From: Flavobacterium cerinum
Lineage (GTDB): Bacteria > Bacteroidota > Bacteroidia > Flavobacteriales > Flavobacteriaceae
NCBI RefSeq assembly: GCF_024496085.1
Contig: NZ_CP101751.1
Span: 2,108,001 to 2,172,000, forward strand
Direction of reading: 5' to 3'
DNA length: 64,000 bases
The first letter of the stretch is position 1. Every line of letters begins with the position of its first letter. The notes beneath the pieces were generated by a model. It was not told where the DNA came from. It ran no database searches and worked only from the letters and a program-made list of their open reading frames with translations. Positions 54,425-63,108 of the stretch are shown here, in pieces. The position numbers and the translations under genes were made by a program.

Positions 54425-57400
54425 TTAGAAAACCATTTTCAGCGTTTTCACTTCGTTGTTAACTGTTACAGTTCTTACAATAATTACCTGATTATTGCTG
54501 TTCAATTTATCGATTGCAATAACAGCAGTATTGTAATTGTCTCCGTTGAACAATACTTTTCCGGAAAGATCAAATATGGTTACAGATTGGATTGCATCAA
54601 CAGAAGATACAAGGTTGATTACATTGTTTTGTTTGTAAACCGAGATAGCATTTACCGGTTGACCTAAAGTAAGGTTTTCACCCATTTTAGCAACGATTTC
54701 AGTAGTTGTAACCGCAATTACATTAGAATTATTACTAGTATTACCGGCAACAGCTCTTACTCTGTAGTAGTAGTTTTTGTTTGGTAATAATCCGGATACC
54801 GGAAGATTAACACCGTTAGTAGCAACATTCTCATATCCGGGAACAAAAGAAGGAGTTGAACCAGAGAAAGTATGCGTACCTAAGTTCGTTACATCATTCA
54901 TAGGTAATACATCCCATTCTGTAGCCAATGTAGGGAATCCTGAAGTTGGATTTACAGTTACACCAGCAATAACAGATGCTTTACGTACTAAAGTTTTATC
55001 AACAGTAGTTAATGAACCGCTTGTCCAGGCTACTCCCGGATCTTCACCGATTCTTCCGATAATATCTACGTTTGAATTTGTAGAAATTTTGTATAAAGCT
55101 ACAGCATCATTACCGTTAAAGTTTACAGAAGCAACTACAGTAGCAGAACCGGAGTAGATAGAAGCTCCTGAATTACGAATAACGATTGTACTACCGTTAG
55201 CTAAAGTTCCTGATAATTGAACATCATTTGCAGAACCTGAAGCACTTGTACTTCCGTTAGAATATAGACGTACACGGTAGTCTGATAAATTTACAGCAGC
55301 ACCTGTACCGTTGTAGATTTCTAAATATTTGTTTGTAGAAGAACCTTCAACATACTCAGAGAAGAATAAATCAGTAGCAGCTGCAGTTGAACCAAATGTT
55401 GGCGACTCACTTACGTCAACACGGTAACTCATTGCTCCGAAAACCTCATCCCAGTTTGCAGTAAAGCTATTAGCAGTAACAGCAGTAGCAGGAGTAGCAA
55501 CAGGAGCCGGAACCGGATTTGTAGTGAATGTCAATACCTGACCATAGCTGGTACCTCCGTCGTTTATAGCGTAAGAACGAGTGTAGTAAAGTGTTCCTCC
55601 GAATAAATCAGAAACATTTACAGTATAAGCTCCGATTCCCGTTCCGGAATCGGAATAAGCAATTACATCCGTTCCTCCGATCACAGGTGAAGGGTTGCTA
55701 CTCACAAGAATACCTCTTTCAATTACAAGAGAACATCCTTCATCGGTAACTTCTCCGGTAACGTTAGCATCATAAGCAGATAATACTTCAGCTGTATTTG
55801 TAGCTACAACAGCAGCTTTGTTTACACCGGTTCCGTTGGCTACAGTAGTAATAGAAGTACCACCACCGGCAATAGTTACGTTAGTGTTATAAACAGTAGC
55901 AGTTGTCGGTTCGAAACGTACATATACTATTTGAGAATATGTTCCTCCGGTTTGTGTTAACGTAAGTGTAGCAGTAAATGGTCCTGCTGCATCAGTAGCA
56001 AAAGTGAAACCGGCAGCCGGTCCAACTTCGATATTGTCAGTTGTAAGGTTGATACCGGAAACAGTCATATTTTTTACAGTACTTAAGCCATTAGCACATA
56101 CTTCACCGAAGTTCGCTAATTCCGTTACTGTAAATGTAGGCTGAGTGTTAGCAATAGTTAAAACCTCAATTGTGTTAGAGTTTCCGCTTGTATTACCGGC
56201 AACAGCTCTTACACGGTAGTAGTAGTGTTTTTCAGGAGTTAATCCGGTTACATTGAATTGTGTATTGTTTACAGTTACGTTTTCATATCCGGCAAGGAAA
56301 GAAGGAGCGATACCGTCGAAAGTATGAGTTCCTAAATTCGATACATCATTTAAAGGTAATGCATCCCACTCAGTAGCCAATGTAGGGAATCCAGAAGTTG
56401 GATTTACAGTTACACCAGCGATAACAGAAGCTTTACGTACTAATGTCTGATCCATTGTAGATAATGAACCGCTTGTCCAGGCTGATCCCGGATCCTGACC
56501 GATTCTTCCGATGATATCTACGTTAGAAGCTGTTGAAATTTTATATAAAGCTACAGCATCATTTCCGTTGAAGTTAACAGAAGCAACCACAGTCGCAGTT
56601 CCTGAATAGATTGAAGCACCTGAATTACGTAATACAACTGTACTGCCGTTTGCTAAAGTTCCTGATAATTGAACATCGTTTGCAGAACCTGAAGCACTGC
56701 TGCTACCGTTAGAATATAAACGTACACGGTAGTTTGATAAATCAACACTAGCACCGGTACCGTTAAAAATTTCTACATATTTATTTGTTGAAGTACCTTC
56801 TACATATTCAGAGAAGAAAAGATCAGTAGCCGGAGCTGAAGAACCAAAAGTAGCTGACTCACTTACGTCAAGACGGTAGCTTGCTGCACCTGCTGAAGCA
56901 TCCCAGTTAGCTGTAAAACTATTGTGTGTAATGTTAGTAGCATCTGTAGCAACAGGAGCAATAACCGGATCAGTAGTAAATGTTAATTCCTGACCGTAAG
57001 TAACACCGCCGTTATTTACACTATATCCTTTTGTATGATATACTGTACCTCCGATTAAACCGGATAAGCTGGTTGTATAGTTTCCGATACCTGTTCCGGC
57101 ATCCGTTACCTTGATTACATTTGTTCCGCCAATTAAAGGGTTAGCTGAAGTACTGTAAACAATACCTCTTTCAGTTACTGTAGAACAACCTTCAATGCTT
57201 ACTTCAGAAGTAACTTTTGCAGTTGCAGCACTTAAAGCACCGGCTTCGATTGTAGTAATAGAAGATAAAGTGTTGATTCCGGTTCCTGAAGCACTGATTG
57301 TAACAGCCGGAGCACCTCCGCCAACGATGGCAATATTTCCGCTGTAAGCAATAGCATCAACCGGAGCAAAACGGATATATACGGTTTTAGAGAAAGTTCC

Positions 57401-58843
57401 GCCGGTTTGAGCAATAGATACAGAAGCGGTATATGTTCCTGTTTCGGTTTCAGAGAATACAAAACCGGCTAAAGGACCAACAACTACAGCATCAGTAGTC
57501 AGGTTGATTCCCTCAACAGTAAAGTTACTTGTATTTGAGAACTGGTTTACACAAACTTCTCCGAAAGCACGGATATTACCTACAGTTAAAGTTGGTAAAG
57601 TATTTACTAAAGTACTTTGAGTAGCATCAGGACCAAAAGAAGTTTCTAAGGCAGGAGTAGCCTGATTTCTGGCTTTTGCACTAAAAGTATAAGGTGTATT
57701 GTCAGCCAGACCGGTTACAGTAATTGTACCCCATTGTGCAGCTGTTCTCCATACCGGATTTACACCTAAAGTACCGTTAGCTTGTACATAACTGCCGTTA
57801 GTTTCACGGATAGCATAGGTAGTAACTGCCGGATTACTGTTTTGAGATGTAGTAGTAACAGTAATGTCTAATGTGTAGATTCCGGGATTGTTTACAGTTA
57901 ACAACCCTGGAGTGTTAGCAGCTGTATAAAAATTAGAACCCGTACCGTTAGTAACTGTACTTCCTGAAATTCCAACCGCTCTGAAATAATATTGTGTATT
58001 AGGTAATAAGGAATTTAATGCAGCACTGATTCCTGTTACCGTTGTTCCGCTAACAGAAGAAGGAGTAGCAGCAATACTGTTTCCGTAAGCCGAAGAAATA
58101 CCCCAGTTAAATGAAGCAGCCGTTGTAGTTCCGTTAGCATTTACAGTTCCGTTAAGTGTAGCAGATGCAGCAGCAATAGCAGATGCAGCAACAGTAGTTA
58201 CAGTTGGCGCATCAGCACCCCACGAAAGAACAACATTGTCTAAAGCAATACCGTCACGACTTCCGGATCCGCTGATTTCATCATATTTCCAACGAATCCA
58301 TACGTTTCCGCTAAGATTGTTGATTGCAGAAAGATCGATATCAGTATAATTGGTAACTGTACCTTCTGCCAATGAACCGGATGCATATGCACCACCGGCT
58401 ACAGGTGTAAAACCGCTGGTAGCAGATGTAGTACTGATTTCAAGATCAAATGAATTACTACGGGCCTGTTCTCTGATTTTGATTACATCATAAGAAATTT
58501 TTAATCCGCTTTTTCCGGTTGTATTCGTTAATCGTAATACAATAGATCCCGGAGCGAAAGCACTTCCTGATCCTAAGATTCCGATTTTTGAACCGTAGTT
58601 GTAGTTGGCTCCGGAAGTTGACGCGGCATTACCTACTGTCATGGCATTATCCACAGCCGTACCGTTATAAGAGCTCCATCCTGTAGGATAAGAAGTCCCG
58701 GTAGTACCAGGTGTGGTGTTAAAATTTTCCGAATAGGGAGAGGTTCCGGGCAAAGTAACCTGACCCCACATTACTGTCGTTGCCAATAAAGACGTGAACA
58801 GCAGACAGGCATTGCCAAATGTCTTGTGTAAATGTGTTTTCAT
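54425..58843 (-). CDS. Large secreted lamin-tail-domain protein with type C T9SS sorting signal
   Basis: 1472 aa. Signal peptide about 1-27 (ends MWGQV). Residues 30-215 form a jelly-roll-like domain (SENFNTTPGT to DNVVLSW); fibronectin-like modules follow (about 215-410). Then two tandem 484-aa blocks (about 413-1390), each containing GEVCxN modules, a fibronectin-like part and a lamin-tail domain (FSEYVEG...NGNDAVALYK). The C-terminus, ISVYKQNNVINLVSS to LKMVF (about 1400-1472), resembles the type C sorting signal. No catalytic motif is seen; surface structural, adhesive or nuclease-accessory roles are possible. Single gene. Confidence 0.88.
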   Translation of the reverse strand: MKTHLHKTFGNACLLFTSLLATTVMWGQVTLPGTSPYSENFNTTPGTTGTSYPTGWSSYNGTAVDNAMTVGNAASTSGANYNYGSKIGILGSGSAFAPGSIVLRLTNTTGKSGLKISYDVIKIREQARSNSFDLEISTTSATSGFTPVAGGAYASGSLAEGTVTNYTDIDLSAINNLSGNVWIRWKYDEISGSGSRDGIALDNVVLSWGADAPTVTTVAASAIAAASATLNGTVNANGTTTAASFNWGISSAYGNSIAATPSSVSGTTVTGISAALNSLLPNTQYYFRAVGISGSTVTNGTGSNFYTAANTPGLLTVNNPGIYTLDITVTTTSQNSNPAVTTYAIRETNGSYVQANGTLGVNPVWRTAAQWGTITVTGLADNTPYTFSAKARNQATPALETSFGPDATQSTLVNTLPTLTVGNIRAFGEVCVNQFSNTSNFTVEGINLTTDAVVVGPLAGFVFSETETGTYTASVSIAQTGGTFSKTVYIRFAPVDAIAYSGNIAIVGGGAPAVTISASGTGINTLSSITTIEAGALSAATAKVTSEVSIEGCSTVTERGIVYSTSANPLIGGTNVIKVTDAGTGIGNYTTSLSGLIGGTVYHTKGYSVNNGGVTYGQELTFTTDPVIAPVATDATNITHNSFTANWDASAGAASYRLDVSESATFGSSAPATDLFFSEYVEGTSTNKYVEIFNGTGASVDLSNYRVRLYSNGSSSASGSANDVQLSGTLANGSTVVLRNSGASIYSGTATVVASVNFNGNDAVALYKISTASNVDIIGRIGQDPGSAWTSGSLSTMDQTLVRKASVIAGVTVNPTSGFPTLATEWDALPLNDVSNLGTHTFDGIAPSFLAGYENVTVNNTQFNVTGLTPEKHYYYRVRAVAGNTSGNSNTIEVLTIANTQPTFTVTELANFGEVCANGLSTVKNMTVSGINLTTDNIEVGPAAGFTFATDAAGPFTATLTLTQTGGTYSQIVYVRFEPTTATVYNTNVTIAGGGTSITTVANGTGVNKAAVVATNTAEVLSAYDANVTGEVTDEGCSLVIERGILVSSNPSPVIGGTDVIAYSDSGTGIGAYTVNVSDLFGGTLYYTRSYAINDGGTSYGQVLTFTTNPVPAPVATPATAVTANSFTANWDEVFGAMSYRVDVSESPTFGSTAAATDLFFSEYVEGSSTNKYLEIYNGTGAAVNLSDYRVRLYSNGSTSASGSANDVQLSGTLANGSTIVIRNSGASIYSGSATVVASVNFNGNDAVALYKISTNSNVDIIGRIGEDPGVAWTSGSLTTVDKTLVRKASVIAGVTVNPTSGFPTLATEWDVLPMNDVTNLGTHTFSGSTPSFVPGYENVATNGVNLPVSGLLPNKNYYYRVRAVAGNTSNNSNVIAVTTTEIVAKMGENLTLGQPVNAISVYKQNNVINLVSSVDAIQSVTIFDLSGKVLFNGDNYNTAVIAIDKLNSNNQVIIVRTVTVNNEVKTLKMVF
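54705..57608 (-). repeat. Two tandem coding blocks of about 1452 bp (484 aa)
   Basis: Block A (about 57608-56157) and block B (about 56156-54705) repeat the same domain order at a constant 1452-bp offset. Within the lamin-tail part (about 172 aa) I count about 19 differences, near 89 % identity; the preceding modules are much more diverged. Confidence 0.85.
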
Positions 58844-58885
58844 AAATTAAAAGATTTGGTTGTTGTATTGATTATCAATACAATA

Positions 58886-58893
58886 CAAACATA
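58886..58893 (-). promoter_or_regulatory. Promoter -7 element (TATGTTTG on minus strand)
   Basis: TAnnTTTG match 42 bp upstream of the 1472-aa protein start. The rest of the 446-bp gap 58844-59289 is AT-rich; I see no gene, RNA or repeat in it. Confidence 0.5.
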
Positions 58894-59289
58894 TAAGCTA
58901 TCAGTTAAAAATGACCGTTTCTAAGATTGTGTTATGGTAACCTGTAGGTTATTCTTTATTAAACATAATGTTACCGGTTTAAATTATTTGTTAAATGAAA
59001 TGAGATGTTTTTGTCTGTTTCGGTAGACGTAACGCGAATAATTTGACTTTTCATGTAATTATAGTATACGTGATGTAATTGTTAAGAAGATAATGGATTT
59101 CAATAAGTACCTCTGGTAGATGATTGAAAAAAAGGAGAAGATGAATTGATTATAGTATCAGAAATGCGGCTGATAACCTATTGGGTTAAACAAGGAAAAA
59201 AGATTCATTTTAAATGAAAAAAAGTGCAGCACTGATATAAACTGAACTATATTTTGAAAATTTAGCTACTAATTTATAAACAGATAGGT

Positions 59290-60453
59290 ATGAAGCGAAT
59301 AATTACTTTTATTTTAGTTGTAGTAGCATTGCCGGTTATGGCACAATGGCAAAATGTTGCTATTGAGTTTGACTCTCTTGATCGGCAGTACAGAATATAT
59401 GTCCCTTCCGGACTTTCTGACAGACCCTTGTCTTTAGTTTTTGGTTTTCATGGGTTAGGAGGCAATATGACAGCGTTTAGCAATCTGATCGCAATAGATA
59501 GTATTGCTGATAATGATAATATTATTGTAGTTTGTCCACAGGGAATCGATGATTCACTTCTAGGTTTTGGACCGGCATGGAACGCCGGTGCGAGCCCGGC
59601 TACTTTTGACCTGGAATTGAATAAAGACATTGACGATGTCGGATATATTCGTTTCTTAATAGATAAATTATCGGTAGAATATGCCGTGAATCCGGATAAT
59701 GTATTTGCCTTTGGTTTTTCCTTGGGCGGTTTCATGACTCAAAAACTTGCACTGGAATTAAATGATAAGATAAAAGCGTTTGCTTCTGTCGCGGGTACTA
59801 TCGGTAATGAGATTTTGCCGATTCCGGACGATAAGCCCGGACGTCCGGTTTCAATAGCTCATTTTCATGGGACGAGTGATCTTGTTGTTGGATATGACGA
59901 CAATTTTTTCGGATTAAATGTAGAGGATATGATTCAATTTTGGAACACCAATAATCTCGGAAATTTTTTACCTGAACATATCCTTTTACCGGATATTAAA
60001 CCGGATAATTTAACTGTAGATTATTATAAATATACCAGTGATTTCAATGATTCGGAGTTGGTATTATATAGAGTAAATAACGGAGGGCATGAATGGCTAC
60101 AAAAAGGGATTAACGATATTTCCTATACCGAAGAGATATGGAAATTTTTTAAACGGGATAATACGCTTTCAAATAGATCGTTTAACAATCCGGAAGTTGA
60201 TTTGATCATTTATCCCAATCCGTCATATGGTGATGCGATAAATATCAGATTGACCGGAATAGAATCATATGGGAATAATCCGTTAATCGTTAGAATTTAT
60301 GATGGTATCGGAAATAATATTATGGAGAAACAAATTAACCTATATTCGGATGAATGCAGAATAGTAACCAACGGTGTTTTGAGTAAAGGGATATATTGGG
60401 TTGAAGTGATGCATACTGATTTTAAAGTCGGTAAAAAATGGATTGTGTATTAA
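59290..60453 (+). CDS. Secreted poly(3-hydroxybutyrate)-depolymerase/esterase-type hydrolase with type A T9SS domain
   Basis: 387 aa. Signal peptide about 1-18 (ends VMAQW). Alpha/beta hydrolase (LpqC/PHB depolymerase-like) at about 25-285: FGFHGLGGN oxyanion loop (51-59), nucleophile S144 in GFSLGG, D197 in HGTSDLVV and H267 in GGHEW. A type A T9SS sorting domain occupies about 305-387 (IIYPNPSYGD to KKWIVY). Likely a cell-surface or secreted esterase; substrate could be polyester, polysaccharide acyl groups or feruloyl esters. Convergent with the next gene. Confidence 0.9.
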   Translation: MKRIITFILVVVALPVMAQWQNVAIEFDSLDRQYRIYVPSGLSDRPLSLVFGFHGLGGNMTAFSNLIAIDSIADNDNIIVVCPQGIDDSLLGFGPAWNAGASPATFDLELNKDIDDVGYIRFLIDKLSVEYAVNPDNVFAFGFSLGGFMTQKLALELNDKIKAFASVAGTIGNEILPIPDDKPGRPVSIAHFHGTSDLVVGYDDNFFGLNVEDMIQFWNTNNLGNFLPEHILLPDIKPDNLTVDYYKYTSDFNDSELVLYRVNNGGHEWLQKGINDISYTEEIWKFFKRDNTLSNRSFNNPEVDLIIYPNPSYGDAINIRLTGIESYGNNPLIVRIYDGIGNNIMEKQINLYSDECRIVTNGVLSKGIYWVEVMHTDFKVGKKWIVY

Positions 60454-60465
60454 TCATGAATTTAT

Positions 60466-60509
60466 ATAAGAGAAAAAGCATATTCATTTGAATATGCTTT
60501 TTCTCTTAT
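60466..60509. terminator. Long bidirectional terminator overlapping a stop codon
   Basis: A perfect 20-bp stem (60466-60485 with 60490-60509) with a 4-nt loop, including AAAAAGCATATTC and its complement. The stop codon of the minus-strand hydrolase gene (60506-60508) is inside the stem. Confidence 0.95.
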
Positions 60510-61588
60510 TGTATACCGGCAAAAACAAAAGGTGGTGCATTTTTAAAATGTTCCAGAGCATTACCGGAATAGGTTTCCTGATTTTGGACACTAAGTTTTT
60601 TGACTGGTGCTTTTTCGTTAAAATCTATTTTTTTTAAGTCAACCCAAAAAGTATTGGGAGTTAGAACGGTTTCAAAATAATAAACCAGATGTTTCTGATC
60701 GGAAACCGAACGCCAGCGGGTGGAAGAAATATTTGGTTCTTCCGGAGAAGAAATTCCGAAAGGAACAGAACAATTTCGAATCACGCTTAAAACACTTCCC
60801 ACTGCTATTCGGTTGTCATCCGTTTGTGGAATAGCACTCAAATAAAATTTTGCCCGGGTAAAACGATCAGCGGCCCGGTTAGTACCCGGAAGCATAATAT
60901 TACCCGGAATACTTTTCCAATAGTTGTTTAATGCCAATTGTTCTTCAAATATAGGAGAATTGGTCATTACCGTATAAGTAGGATCATGATGGATCACTAG
61001 TTTACCGTCAATATATTCGAAAATAGCATTATCACCGTAAACATCAGAAATTGATAAATGAAGTGTAGTGAATTTATCGGTACCCGGAATAAAATCGGAT
61101 ACAATCACAAAACGCTCTTTGCTTAATTCTGAAACAGCCTCATTTACAGAAGCAAAATTATCAAGAACATATTGTGCCCAGGCTGAAATCGCAAGACCTT
61201 TTTGTTTCCCATTTTGATTATAAGTCGGGTATTTGGATTCAACAAGCCATAAAACATTAGCAACTAAACCTTTTTCGTTCATACCGTCTGTTGTTGCAAT
61301 ATCATAAGCACTTGTAATTAAGCTACCATATTTAGACTTCCAAAGCAATGAGTTTTTTCCTGCTTCTCCATTGCGTTCCATACCACGGGGGAAAATCCAT
61401 AGATTGGCCGGAATATCATCTTTCCAGTCCATAGATCGGGCTGTAATAACAGTATTGTTAGGACCTTTATATACTAATCTTGTACAGGCAGTAAGATCTT
61501 TGGGGAGTAGAAAAATTAAAAGTAAAGCGAAACTCAAACAGTGCTGAATACTAAAAAGCCGGAATTCTTTTTTGAAAAAACAGTTCAT
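60506..61588 (-). CDS. Linear amide C-N hydrolase (choloylglycine hydrolase family)
   Basis: 360 aa from the ATG at 61588; the frame is open to a TTG at 61615. A hydrophobic signal segment (about 12-29) is followed by TAC35TRLVYKG. In this N-terminal-nucleophile family the first residue of the mature protein is a catalytic Cys, matching C35 after signal cleavage; R and D follow in ARSMDW (about 50-55), and TNSP and NRAADRF supply further family residues. Members include bile salt hydrolases and penicillin V acylases, and in environmental bacteria N-acyl-homoserine lactone acylases. Substrate open. Single gene. Confidence 0.88.
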   Translation of the reverse strand: MNCFFKKEFRLFSIQHCLSFALLLIFLLPKDLTACTRLVYKGPNNTVITARSMDWKDDIPANLWIFPRGMERNGEAGKNSLLWKSKYGSLITSAYDIATTDGMNEKGLVANVLWLVESKYPTYNQNGKQKGLAISAWAQYVLDNFASVNEAVSELSKERFVIVSDFIPGTDKFTTLHLSISDVYGDNAIFEYIDGKLVIHHDPTYTVMTNSPIFEEQLALNNYWKSIPGNIMLPGTNRAADRFTRAKFYLSAIPQTDDNRIAVGSVLSVIRNCSVPFGISSPEEPNISSTRWRSVSDQKHLVYYFETVLTPNTFWVDLKKIDFNEKAPVKKLSVQNQETYSGNALEHFKNAPPFVFAGIQ

Positions 61589-61869
61589 ATGAATAGAATT
61601 TGGAGTTACAATCAAATAAAAACGTATTCAATTTAATCAAAATTAACGGAATAACCAATGTTAGGATTCTTATTTATTGATAATTATAAAAGGAGTGAAC
61701 TGTTTTTCATATAGGATCATAACGATATAATTATACAATGAGAGTTTCAAAATCGGGAATTAATGGTCAAAACATGTTCAGAAAAGGTCAGTAAGGTTAC
61801 TAAGGATAAGTAATTAAGCTAGTTTTATGAATAGAAAAGAGAAAGAGATTTTTTAAAAACACAGGAATT

Positions 61870-62208
61870 ATGGAAATAGTTACTTTAGAGAGTAAAGTGT
61901 ATCGGGAACTGTTAGCTAAAATTGAAAGAATAGAAGAATATATAACAGGGAATAAACCGAAACCAGTTAAAGATCAGGATGAAATATGGATGGACAATTA
62001 TGACGTATGTCAACTGTTCCATATTAGTACGAAAACATTGCAGCGTTTGCGTAAAGATGAGTTATTACCTTATACTAAATTAAGAGGGAAATGTCTTTAT
62101 CGGATGTCAGATATTGAAATTGCATTAAATGAACGGTTAATTAACAGGAATCCTAAAAAATTAGATGAGTTCAGAAAAAGCTATGTAGGGAAAAACAAGT
62201 ACAAATAG
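61870..62208 (+). CDS. Small helix-turn-helix (HTH_17 / MerR-like) DNA-binding protein
   Basis: 112 aa. A helical N-terminus (about 1-35; LLAKIERIEEYI coiled) precedes an HTH at about 44-95: DNYDVCQLFHISTKTLQRLRKDELLPYTKLRGKCLYRMSDIEIAL, the form found in excisionase-like and Bacteroidota mobile-element regulators. No integrase, mobilisation gene or att-like repeat lies nearby, so I treat it as a chromosomal regulator of unknown target. The 281-bp gap upstream (61589-61869) shows nothing recognisable. Confidence 0.8.
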   Translation: MEIVTLESKVYRELLAKIERIEEYITGNKPKPVKDQDEIWMDNYDVCQLFHISTKTLQRLRKDELLPYTKLRGKCLYRMSDIEIALNERLINRNPKKLDEFRKSYVGKNKYK

Positions 62209-62521
62209 TACTATTACTAACGATTTATTAATTGGTGTAACGTTAAAACAATTGAATAAGAAATGATGAATAAAATAAGCTTGTCAGTGAAAGAACAATG
62301 GAAATTAACAGGTAATAAAGAGGCTGTTTTTTTGAAAAAATAGTTTTATTTATTACGATACAGCATATGAATAGGGTTGTTTGTGTTTGATTATGAGGTT
62401 TTTAAGTGATATTCGAAAGGACAAAAGAAACCTGAAATCAGAGAAAAAAGCATTGATTTAATAGTATTATTTTAATTGAAAATTTAACATTTCTTAAAAG
62501 GTCTGTATACACAACTTTATA
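62209..62521. other. Intergenic region without a recognisable gene
   Basis: About 310 bp, AT-rich. One 26-codon ATG frame (around 62264-62344) has no supporting context. A -7 element for the next gene sits at its end. Confidence 0.5.
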
Positions 62522-62529
62522 TAATTTTG
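62522..62529 (+). promoter_or_regulatory. Promoter -7 element (TAATTTTG)
   Basis: TAnnTTTG match 11 bp ahead of the ATG at 62541; likely promoter of the small secreted protein gene and perhaps of the efflux genes that follow. Confidence 0.5.
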
Positions 62530-62540
62530 ATTCCATCATT

Positions 62541-62957
62541 ATGAAGCTAAAAATTAGACTTTTTATAGCATTATGCATCGTGTTGCTGAGCAGTTCTGTC
62601 GGGCTTTCCGCCCGTACAGTGCATCAGCAATTTTTCGGTTATTCGACAGCAAAGAATTCTGAAAAAATTCAGGAAGCAGGTGTATACAGAGCACAAAGTG
62701 ATATCACAAATTACACTTCTTGCCATGTAGAAAAGCTAAATGATAAAACATACTCAACCGATAATGAGACGGAAGAAAATGAACTGACGTCTTCTAAAAA
62801 ATGGTTAGAGCTAAACAATTATTTTGCGACACTTTTAATTGCGCAAACACCCGATAGGGTATACTGCAACGTAAAAAAGAGCTTACTGTTTTGTAAGCCC
62901 TTTTTGTTTTTACCATCCTGCAAAAAATTTATTGTCTTCCGCGTCATCAGGATTTGA
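62541..62957 (+). CDS. Small secreted protein upstream of RND efflux genes, function unknown
   Basis: 138 aa. Signal peptide about 1-23 (ends GLSART). The middle is acidic and polar (DNETEENELTSS). The last about 30 residues (KKSLLFCKPFLFLPSCKKFIVFRVIRI) are hydrophobic and basic, unlike the rest, and their codons overlap a terminator-like hairpin (62874-62905). Either the gene really reads through the hairpin or the conserved protein ends earlier in relatives. Family not recognised. The efflux adaptor gene starts 151 bp downstream. Confidence 0.55.
   Translation: MKLKIRLFIALCIVLLSSSVGLSARTVHQQFFGYSTAKNSEKIQEAGVYRAQSDITNYTSCHVEKLNDKTYSTDNETEENELTSSKKWLELNNYFATLLIAQTPDRVYCNVKKSLLFCKPFLFLPSCKKFIVFRVIRI
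62874..62905 (+). terminator. Terminator-like hairpin inside the 3' end of the small secreted protein gene
   Basis: GCTTAC (62881-62886) pairs with GTAAGC (62893-62898), with outer A-run and T-run flanks. It lies inside the open frame and upstream of the efflux adaptor, so it could attenuate transcription into the efflux genes. Confidence 0.6.
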
Positions 62958-63108
62958 TTTTTCACCTCACAATCGGTAGGTAACACTACTATCTCCTCAG
63001 TTGTATCACGGCTCATTCTCTCCGGAATCTTACGGTTAAGAGACAAGATAGTCATGCCTGTACACTAAAAAAAAACAAAAAAATATACTGCTTAAAAGCA
63101 AAACCATT

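Noticed and set aside
61738..61794. Short frame of 18 codons (MRVSKSG...)
   Set aside because: Too short, no conserved context or promoter; kept as intergenic.
61870..62208. Excisionase-like HTH protein as a sign of an integrated mobile element
   Set aside because: No integrase, relaxase, att-like direct repeats or change in gene content around it; a lone regulator is more likely.
62264..62344. Short frame of 26 codons before the small secreted protein gene
   Set aside because: No supporting context and poor composition.
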